Below the pieces are notes generated by a model. The model searched no databases and had not been told where the DNA came from. It was given only the letters and a program-made list of their open reading frames with translations. A stretch of 64,000 nt of DNA from Lachnospiraceae bacterium (GTDB lineage: Bacteria; Bacillota_A; Clostridia; Lachnospirales; Lachnospiraceae). The first letter of the stretch is position 1; each line of letters opens with the position of its first letter. A program made the position numbers and the translations under genes. Positions 55,591-61,146 of this stretch are shown one piece after another. The stretch covers positions 48,252 to 112,251 of the forward strand of contig SFGN01000003.1 in NCBI GenBank assembly GCA_004556565.1, given 5' to 3'.

Positions 55591-56978
55591 TGACAGATGT
55601 ATTAAAGAAAGTTCCTGTAAGGGAACAGGATCCAAAAGTACGTGCGACGAATTTTGAAGAAGTTTGTCTTGGATATAATCAGGAAGAAGCAATGGCAGAG
55701 GCATCCAGATGTATCGGATGTAAGAATGCAAAATGTGTTCAGGGATGTCCTGTTTCTATTGATATCCCGGGATTTATCAAACAGGTAAAAGAAGGCAATA
55801 TTGAAGAAGCATACAAAGTAATCGGAAAGTCTTCTGCACTTCCGGCTATCTGTGGACGTGTATGTCCACAGGAATCTCAGTGTGAAGGAAAATGTATCCG
55901 CGGAGTGAAAGGCGAACCGATCTCTATCGGAAAACTGGAAAGATTTGTTGCCGACTACGCCCTTGAGCATGACATTAAACCGGAAGCACCTGAGACTACA
56001 AACGGACATAAGGTTGCAGTTATAGGTTCAGGACCGTCAGGGCTTACATGCGCAGGAGATCTTGCAAAGATGGGATATGAAGTAACAGTTTTTGAAGCAC
56101 TTCATGAACTTGGCGGCGTACTTGTATATGGTATTCCGGAATTCCGTCTTCCTAAGCAGAAAGTTGTTGCAAAAGAAATCGAAAAAGTAAAAGAACTTGG
56201 CGTCAAATTTGAGACAAACGTTGTAATCGGAAAATCAACGACAATTGATCAGTTGATAGAAGAGGAAGGATTTGAAGCTGTATTCATTGGTTCCGGTGCA
56301 GGACTTCCGATGTTTATGGGAATCCCGGGAGAAAATGCAAACGGCGTATTCTCAGCAAATGAATACCTGACAAGAAGCAACCTGATGAAGGCGTTTGATG
56401 ACAGCTATGACACACCGATTATCGGAGGCAAGAAGGTTGCGGTTGTCGGCGGCGGTAACGTTGCTATGGATGCTGCAAGAACAGCGCTCCGTCTCGGCGC
56501 TGAAGTACATATTGTGTACAGAAGAAGTGAAGCTGAGCTTCCGGCCAGAGTGGAAGAAGTACACCACGCAAAAGAAGAGGGCGTTATCTTTGACCTGCTG
56601 ACGAATCCGAAGGAGATCCTTGTTGATGAAAAGGGTAATATTACAGCTATGAAGGTTGTTAAGATGGAACTTGGTGAACCGGATGCTTCAGGCAGAAGAC
56701 GTCCGGTGGAAATCCCAGGTTCAGAATATGAAATCGAGGTTGATACCGTAATCATGTCGCTCGGTACTTCTCCGAACCCGTTGATTTCTTCTACCACAAA
56801 GGGACTGGAAGTCAACAGGAGAAAATGTATCGTAGCAGATGAAGAGTTCGGTAAGACATCCAAAGAAGGCGTATATGCCGGCGGAGATGCCGTTACAGGT
56901 GCAGCTACCGTAATCCTTGCCATGGGAGCAGGAAAAGCAGGCGCAAAAGGAATAGATAAATATCTTTCTGAAAAATAA
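55590..56978 (+). CDS. nfnB: NfnB: glutamate synthase-like FAD/[4Fe-4S] subunit
   Basis: Encodes 462 residues. An N-terminal double [4Fe-4S] domain (CIGCKNAKCVQGCPVSIDIPG, then CGRVCPQESQCEGKC) precedes two FAD/NADPH Rossmann folds (GSGPSGLTCAGDLAKMG; VGGGNVAMDAARTALRLG). Often labelled GltA glutamate synthase small subunit, but pairing with nfnA and the lack of a large subunit argue for NfnB. It supplies NADPH for biosynthesis. Confidence 0.9.
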   Translation: MTDVLKKVPVREQDPKVRATNFEEVCLGYNQEEAMAEASRCIGCKNAKCVQGCPVSIDIPGFIKQVKEGNIEEAYKVIGKSSALPAICGRVCPQESQCEGKCIRGVKGEPISIGKLERFVADYALEHDIKPEAPETTNGHKVAVIGSGPSGLTCAGDLAKMGYEVTVFEALHELGGVLVYGIPEFRLPKQKVVAKEIEKVKELGVKFETNVVIGKSTTIDQLIEEEGFEAVFIGSGAGLPMFMGIPGENANGVFSANEYLTRSNLMKAFDDSYDTPIIGGKKVAVVGGGNVAMDAARTALRLGAEVHIVYRRSEAELPARVEEVHHAKEEGVIFDLLTNPKEILVDEKGNITAMKVVKMELGEPDASGRRRPVEIPGSEYEIEVDTVIMSLGTSPNPLISSTTKGLEVNRRKCIVADEEFGKTSKEGVYAGGDAVTGAATVILAMGAGKAGAKGIDKYLSEK

Positions 56979-56993
56979 ATAATTATAATAACT

Positions 56994-57060
56994 GAGCTTC
57001 GGATTTCCGGATATAAACAGCAGTTAGATGTTTATAAAGGAAGTCCGGAGCTTTTCTTAA
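56994..57060 (+). terminator. Likely terminator after nfnB
   Basis: An imperfect stem starting with GAGCTTCGGA (about 56994) pairs with TCCGGAGCTTTTC near 57043-57055, ending in a T-rich run. The loop is long. Confidence 0.5.
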
Positions 57061-57137
57061 ATTATTGAAAACTTGAGTGGTGTGTGTCAGATGTCCTGAT
57101 ACGCTTGCCGTCACAGATAAAAAAGGGAGGAATCTTT

Positions 57138-57566
57138 ATGAGCAGCAAAGCAGAAAAAGCAGTGGCACTACATGATAGAGGATATAATTGTGCACAGGCG
57201 GTTGCATGTGCATTTTGTGAAGATTTTGGGATTGAAAATGAGCAGATGTTCCAGATTGCCGAGGGATTTGGATTTGGTATGGGAATGATGGACATGTGCG
57301 GGGCTGTGACAGGAATGATTATGGTGATCGGAATGGAGAACAGTATCGGTGATCTGGAAAAAGGCAAGGCAACCAAAGGAGATACCTATAAAAAAGTAAA
57401 AGAATATGTACAAAAATTCAAAGAAACTAATGGGGCATATTACTGCCGGGAACTGAAAGCAAAAATTGACGGAAAACCGATGTGCAGCTGTGAGACATGT
57501 ATTGCTGTGGCAGCAGAGCTGGCAGAACAATTCTTGAAAGAAAACAAAAAAACGGATACGATATAA
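57138..57566 (+). CDS. C_GCAxxG_C_C family protein
   Basis: Encodes 142 residues. Cys pattern: YNCAQAVACAF, MCGAVTGMI, YYCREL and the final CSCETC. This family (C-GCAxxG-C-C) is small, cysteine-rich and probably binds a metal or cluster; its role is unknown. The ATG at 57138 lies 7 bases after GGGAGGA; an in-frame start at 57084 lacks a site. Confidence 0.85.
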   Translation: MSSKAEKAVALHDRGYNCAQAVACAFCEDFGIENEQMFQIAEGFGFGMGMMDMCGAVTGMIMVIGMENSIGDLEKGKATKGDTYKKVKEYVQKFKETNGAYYCRELKAKIDGKPMCSCETCIAVAAELAEQFLKENKKTDTI

Positions 57567-57633
57567 ATAATAGCGTACAATGACAACGAAAAATGGAATG
57601 ATAGAGACTCATAAAATAACAACAGGAGACTGA

Positions 57634-58113
57634 ATGAAAATAACAATACTTACTGTCGGAAAAATCAGAGAAAAATATCTGCGTGATGCAATTGCGGAAT
57701 ATACAAAACGCCTCAGTAAATACTGTAAGCCGGAAATTATTGAAGTCGCGGATGAAAAAACACCAGATAATGCAAGTGAAACAGTGGAAGAAAACATTCG
57801 TACGAAAGAAGGAGAACGGCTTCTCAAATATGTGAGGGATGACGCATATGTAATAACTCTTGAAATTAACGGAAAGCAGCTTTCATCAGAGGAACTGGCT
57901 GAAAAAATCGAAAAGCTCGGCGTACAGGGGACAAGTCATATCATGTTCATTATCGGAGGTTCCATCGGTCTTGGGAAGGAAGTGCTTGCAAGGTCGGATT
58001 ATGCACTTAGTTTTTCAAAAATGACATTCCCACATCAGTTGATGCGGGTAATATTGCTGGAGCAGGTGTATAGAAGCTACCGGATCATCAATGGGGAACC
58101 ATATCATAAGTAA
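57634..58113 (+). CDS. rlmH: 23S rRNA (pseudouridine(1915)-N3)-methyltransferase
   Basis: Encodes 159 residues, the full SPOUT-class RlmH length. The knot motif is FIIGGSIGLGKEV and the C terminus MTFPHQLMRVILLEQVYRSYRI. It methylates helix 69 of 23S rRNA. It is the last core gene before the accessory island; rlmH is a frequent flank of integrated elements in Firmicutes. Confidence 0.95.
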   Translation: MKITILTVGKIREKYLRDAIAEYTKRLSKYCKPEIIEVADEKTPDNASETVEENIRTKEGERLLKYVRDDAYVITLEINGKQLSSEELAEKIEKLGVQGTSHIMFIIGGSIGLGKEVLARSDYALSFSKMTFPHQLMRVILLEQVYRSYRIINGEPYHK

Positions 58114-58216
58114 ATGAGGTTTTTTACTCAAGCCATTGTACGAGGAAACCAAGTCTTTAAAGAAAAAGTAAAACAATAGAATCCACGCTTCGCGAGAATT
58201 CTATTGCCATGAATTA

Positions 58217-58257
58217 AGGGATAGCACGCATACCAAAACCTGCTATCCCTGCTTTTT
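58217..58257 (+). terminator. Intrinsic terminator downstream of rlmH
   Basis: AGGGATAGCA (58217-58226) pairs perfectly with TGCTATCCCT (58241-58250), followed by GCTTTTT. A second inverted repeat (AATAGAAT...ATTCTATT) lies at about 58175-58205. Confidence 0.88.
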
Positions 58258-58302
58258 AAATCTTTTTTCTTAGGTGGCACGTACTCTAATAAATCATGTA
58301 GG

Positions 58303-58449
58303 TCACAATTTTAACGCATAGCAATGGCGAGAAAGAACCGCCATGTCTAATCTTTGAATGTCACCGTCATAAAGAAAGATGAAACGATAGTCAGGAGATA
58401 TAATTTCAGTTCGAGTGGTTATGAATCTTTTGCGGATGCTGAAGTTAAG
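58303..58449 (-). pseudogene. C-terminal coding remnant on minus strand, unknown family
   Basis: Reading minus from about 58449 to TGA at 58303-58305 gives about 48 residues with protein-like composition (RKRFITTRTEIISPDYRFIFLYDG...MAVLSRHCYALKL). No start codon or ribosome binding site is seen, and its upstream end runs into the duplicated promoter block at 58438. It looks like the tail of a lost gene. Confidence 0.4.
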
Positions 58450-58488
58450 ATTGTTTATTGAAAAGATTATGAGTATAATAACAGTATG
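58438..58488 (+). repeat. Promoter-start module, copy A (51 bases)
   Basis: About 43 of 51 bases match 60151-60201. It contains TTGTTT (58451-58456) and TATAAT (58474-58479), spacing 17. The block TATAATAACAGTATG (58474-58488) is identical in both copies. The ATG begins 7 bases after the -10 box, so the transcript would be leaderless. Confidence 0.75.
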
Positions 58489-58572
58489 AAGCGAAAAGTT
58501 GATAAGGAAGCAGTAGAAAATAGAAAAAAAGAAATTTCTAAGAAATATGTAAAGGAGATGAACTCAGAGTGA
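58486..58572 (+). CDS. Hypothetical 28-residue basic peptide
   Basis: Encodes a Lys/Glu-rich helical peptide starting MKRKVDKEAVENRKKE and ending VKEMNSE. The ATG is 7 bases past a good -10 box and there is no ribosome binding site, so it would be translated from a leaderless mRNA. Its stop overlaps the GTG of the next gene by four bases (GTGA), which supports translation. The function is unknown. Confidence 0.5.
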   Translation: MKRKVDKEAVENRKKEISKKYVKEMNSE

Positions 58573-58844
58573 ATAAAAATCAAGCGATTTTAAGCAGTAA
58601 AGGAGATTTTACGAGTTTCACATATGATAATCATGTGATTCGGTTTCGAACATCTCCGCACTTGGAAAGATATACAAAAGTGAAAGAATGGGATAATGGC
58701 TATTTGGTTGTGATGGCGAAATATAGCAATAATGAAGATGATATAGAAGAGTATATTGATCTTATTCCGATTCTTCAAAACTTATATTTTGATACGAAAA
58801 GTTTTTTGAATTCAATAGAAAGGGGGGATATACAGTATGATTGA
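58569..58844 (+). CDS. Hypothetical 91-residue protein of the small-gene cassette
   Basis: Encodes a soluble acidic protein with no membrane segments. GTG start at 58569, preceded by AAAGGAGATG at 58552-58561. Visible stretches are FTYDNHVIRFRTSPHLERY and an Asp/Glu-rich middle (NNEDDIEEYIDLIPIL). No family was recognised with confidence. It overlaps the neighbours on both sides (4 and 8 bases), typical of a tightly coupled operon. Confidence 0.7.
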   Translation: MNKNQAILSSKGDFTSFTYDNHVIRFRTSPHLERYTKVKEWDNGYLVVMAKYSNNEDDIEEYIDLIPILQNLYFDTKSFLNSIERGDIQYD

Positions 58845-59027
58845 TATTTTAAATGTTGCAGATGATGCGGATGTAATTATAAATAGCTATGCATTTAAAC
58901 GCAAAGGAAATGGTGTGTCTGTACTAATTATGGTGAAAAGAGCGGCATTGCTTATGTAAGAACAGAAGACATAAAAATACTGTATGTTGATACAGACAGA
59001 GAGCAGGATATTAGTTTTCTTATTTAA
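58837..59027 (+). pseudogene. Frameshifted small gene, third member of the cassette
   Basis: The ATG at 58837 (behind AGGGGGGATA) opens 40 residues (MIDILNVADDADVIINSYAFKRKGNG), then the frame is lost near 58920-58930. The next frame continues naturally as NYGEKSGIAYVRTEDIKILY to TAA at 59025. One missing base restores a protein of about 63 residues. The family is unknown. Confidence 0.6.
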
Positions 59028-59039
59028 TCTGCTTCTATC

Positions 59040-59130
59040 ATTTTAGAGTAAAGTATATGGATTAATTAACGGTTGTTAATTTGATTATTGCAGATTAACG
59101 GTTTAATATGAGTTAAGGTTAATTTATATT
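59040..59130 (+). repeat. AT-rich stretch with iterated TTAACGGTT-like units
   Basis: Three related units (ATTAACGGTTGTTAAT, ATTAACGGTTTAATAT, GTTAAGGTTAATTTA) lie between the cassette and its terminator. The role is unknown; they could be a protein-binding region or decayed repeat DNA. Confidence 0.4.
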
Positions 59131-59160
59131 AGAAAAAAGTATCATAAGTGTAAGATTGTC

Positions 59161-59222
59161 AAAGCCATATTTATGGAATGAAAGGGACGTTGCCTATTTA
59201 TTCCTTGGATATGGCTTTTTTG
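59161..59222 (+). terminator. Intrinsic terminator of the small-gene cassette, overlapping the XRE gene end
   Basis: AAAGCCATAT (59161-59170) pairs with ATATGGCTTT (59209-59218), followed by T's, with an inner GGAAT/ATTCC stem. The XRE stop codon lies inside the hairpin. Confidence 0.75.
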
Positions 59223-59418
59223 TGTCTGTGATTCCAACTAAATAATCGATACTGACACCATAAAATGATGAAAGATTAATAAGAAAATCTATAGGGATTT
59301 GGCGGGTTCCCTTTTCATATCTGCGGTATACTTCACGTTGACAGCCTAAGTAATCGGCGATTTCAGCTTGAGTCTTGTCACTGTCGATTCTTAAATCTTC
59401 TAAGCGTTGAAAATGCAT
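59194..59418 (-). CDS. XRE-family helix-turn-helix regulator
   Basis: Encodes 74 residues that are almost entirely a Cro/C1-type helix-turn-helix (LEDLRIDSDKTQAEIADYLGCQREVYRRYEKG), ending with the usual YGVSIDYLVGITD. GAGGTGATA precedes the ATG on minus. It converges with the small-gene cassette. Such short repressors usually control a neighbouring mobile or toxin-antitoxin type unit. Confidence 0.9.
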   Translation of the reverse strand: MHFQRLEDLRIDSDKTQAEIADYLGCQREVYRRYEKGTRQIPIDFLINLSSFYGVSIDYLVGITDTKKPYPRNK

Positions 59419-59452
59419 ATTATCACCTCAATGTTATGCTACCAAATAATTG

Positions 59453-59522
59453 CATTTCTTATTCTGAAATGTAACCATATGGTTGCATAATGGGAATGGA
59501 TATGATAATATATAGTTGCATA
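59453..59522. promoter_or_regulatory. Operator-like cluster upstream of the XRE gene
   Basis: Three elements are present. CATTTC-N7-GAAATG lies at 59453-59471. A perfect 12-base palindrome, AACCATATGGTT, lies at 59473-59484. A direct repeat GTTGCATA lies at 59482-59489 and 59515-59522, 33 bases apart. They lie between the divergent XRE and 59636 genes. Regulation by XRE is inference. Confidence 0.5.
59483..59511 (+). promoter_or_regulatory. Plus-strand promoter toward the secreted-protein remnant
   Basis: TTGCAT (59483-59488) and TAATAT (59506-59511), spacing 17, overlapping the operator-like repeats. Confidence 0.55.
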
Positions 59523-59635
59523 TAAGATTACAAACGTTATGTATAATCATGTGCAGTAGAAGAAGTGTAATTAAATTCCGAGAAGAACATTTGGAGAAGT
59601 ACAAAAAATCAAGAATCTAGGAGAGAAGGGAAATT

Positions 59636-59920
59636 ATGCATAATAGTATAAGAGTAAGAAATAAAGGATATAAGATGACGTATGTAGTTGTTGTTACTTT
59701 ACTGATATTATGTGGAAGTCTATTTGGTTGTACGATGAAAGTAGAAGCAGGTTCTAAAATGTCTTTGACAGAATTACAGAATAAATTTCCATCAGGAAAG
59801 TATTGGAATCATGCCGGTAGCAGCTTAAATAATCCTGATGGTTATACTTCGACACCATGTACCCATCATGGAAATGATGCGGTGGGCTGTCGGAACCGGA
59901 ATCATCACAGGAAAAGATAA
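59636..59920 (+). pseudogene. Truncated secreted protein, N-terminal part
   Basis: Encodes 94 residues. A signal segment (MTYVVVVTLLILCGSLFGC) is followed by MSLTELQNKFPSGKYWNHAG and CTHHGND. That opening resembles secreted CHAP-type amidase proteins of Lachnospiraceae (recalled, not searched). After about residue 80 the frame turns into basic non-protein-like sequence (RNRNHHRKR), because from 59877 the DNA encodes an SLH tail in another frame. A deletion has probably joined two genes. Confidence 0.55.
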
Positions 59921-60005
59921 TGGGACAAGGCTTGACCCACAGGGAAATGCAAGCAGGGCGGAATGTGCAACGATTATCATGAGGTTTTTACAAAAATATC
60001 AGTAG
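59877..60005 (+). pseudogene. SLH-domain C-terminal remnant
   Basis: This frame reads MRWAVGTGIITGKDNGTRLDPQ and then NASRAECATIIMRF to TAG, the last part of an S-layer homology domain. It closely resembles the end of the GH95 protein (GASRAECATIISRY). It lacks its upstream protein and signal peptide. Confidence 0.75.
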
Positions 60006-60091
60006 CAGGCATATCGCTTAAAAGCTAAACAAGAAGACCTGTCAGAGGAAGTTTTCAATATACTAAGGCATTAAAATACCAATAGAGGCTG

Positions 60092-60143
60092 TTGCAAAAT
60101 AGATGAGGAATCAATCTATGGAGCAATGGCTTCTTTTTTGCAA
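60092..60143. repeat. Nested inverted repeat, possible insertion-sequence end
   Basis: TTGCAAAA (60092-60099) pairs with TTTTGCAA (60136-60143), and ATAGAT (60099-60104) with ATCTAT (60114-60119). The start GAGGCTGTTGCAAAA is reminiscent of some IS ends, but no transposase is present. Origin is uncertain. Confidence 0.3.
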
Positions 60144-60150
60144 AAAAGAT

Positions 60151-60201
60151 GATGAAGTTGAGATTGTTTATTAAAAAGCTTGAGGATATAATAACAGTAT
60201 G
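60151..60201 (+). repeat. Promoter-start module, copy B (51 bases)
   Basis: Second copy of the 58438-58488 module: TTGTTT (60164-60169), TATAAT (60187-60192), spacing 17, ATG at 60199, again 7 bases past the -10 box. Confidence 0.75.
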
Positions 60202-60650
60202 GAACAAAATGTTAATAATCTCGGTTGCTACGCATCTGAGAAAAATGTCCGGTAGGCTATTTTGAGTTGCCAAGCATCCGAAGAAGCCAAGCATCCGAAG
60301 AAGCTTTCAATGATGTGTTAGCATTTAGGCTGCACTTGGAAGAATATCCGACTGAGTTTCCAGAATGCTTTCGTGTAGTAGATCTAAGAACTGGCAAACA
60401 GATAGATGATGGTTATAGGGCGATACATCTGTACTATCAAAGAGATAATAAAGCATATCCGATAGAAATACAATTGTGGTGTGGAAAGGACTTCCAATTT
60501 AATATATGGAGTCACAAGTATATTTATAAATATGATAGTCCAGACATTGGGAGGGCGATGTATCAGTTATATGCAGAAAACAAAATTCATACAGAACTGG
60601 ATTTTAAAGAAAAATTAGAAGAATTGCGAGGTGAAAAAGATGGGAGATAA
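60199..60650 (+). pseudogene. RelA/SpoT-domain gene remnant
   Basis: The C-terminal 127 residues (TTG at 60267 onward) match a RelA/SpoT nucleotidyltransferase domain: DVLAFRL, GYRAIHLYY, PIEIQLW, FNIWSHKYIYKYD. Upstream, a second frame reads VATHLRKMSGRLF and a third starts at ATG 60199, so the N terminus is broken by a deletion and frame changes. A 17-base direct repeat (GCCAAGCATCCGAAGAA twice, about 60279-60313) lies near the break. Loss of the N-terminal half of the synthetase fold makes alarmone synthesis unlikely. Confidence 0.65.
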
Positions 60651-60884
60651 AAAGATATATGTTATTGCGAAAATTTTCGATAAACAAGGCTGTATTGCGT
60701 ATAGCTGAAAAACCCCAAATGAAGCGAGATGTCTTCCGGGAACTTTAGAAGCAATCCGCAAAAAAATGTACAGATAGTAGTATTAGATTCACCTGAGATG
60801 TATCCAGAATATGCACCGTATACTTTTATTGATGATATGAAAACATATATAGATAAGGTTGCTGAATTAGAATCAGTTTCTTAG
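60640..60884 (+). pseudogene. Small gene with an internal stop and a frameshift, coupled to the RelA/SpoT remnant
   Basis: The ATG at 60640 (GAGGTGAAAAAG upstream) overlaps the previous stop. It reads MGDKKIYVIAKIFDKQGCIAYS, TGA at 60706, then KTPNEARCLPGTLEAIRKK. After a seven-A run (60760-60766) the next frame continues VQIVVLDSPEMYPEYAPYTF to TAG 60884. The intact form would be about 80 residues and recalls small DUF6718-like proteins (from memory, unverified). Confidence 0.6.
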
Positions 60885-60904
60885 AATTAAAAAAAACCTC
60901 ACTT

Positions 60905-60934
60905 TTGACAATACAGAATATAGGAATTTATATA
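60905..60934 (+). promoter_or_regulatory. Putative promoter of the TIR-NLR operon
   Basis: TTGACA (60905-60910) with TTATAT at 17-base spacing (60928-60933) or TATATA at 18. It lies just after the last pseudogene and 36-40 bases before the 58-residue ORF. Confidence 0.55.
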
Positions 60935-60969
60935 AAATGTCACTTCAATATTTATGGGGAGTATAAGAA

Positions 60970-61146
60970 ATGTTTACTATTCTAGAAAAATTAAAAGAAT
61001 CAAATAGAATTGTTAGTTTTTATATGGATATTGCATGTCGATACAGACAAGTGGACTTGTTTCCCCAATTTATCACCCCTAAATTTATTGAACAGCAGAT
61101 TGTTAACCAACGGGAGGAAGTATATGAATATAGATGTTTTTATTAG
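60970..61146 (+). CDS. Small 58-residue ORF overlapping the TIR-NLR start
   Basis: Encodes MFTILEKLKESNRIVSFYMD and a C-terminal part ending EEVYEYRCFY. GGGGAG lies 9 bases before the ATG. It overlaps the TIR-NLR start by 23 bases, so the two may be translationally coupled. It is soluble-looking with no recognised family. It could be a real partner protein, a leader ORF, or the remnant N terminus of a larger gene. Confidence 0.45.
   Translation: MFTILEKLKESNRIVSFYMDIACRYRQVDLFPQFITPKFIEQQIVNQREEVYEYRCFY

Noticed and set aside
55590..56978. Calling this gene glutamate synthase small subunit
   Set aside because: No large subunit is nearby and it is overlapped by an nfnA-type gene, which makes NfnB the better call.
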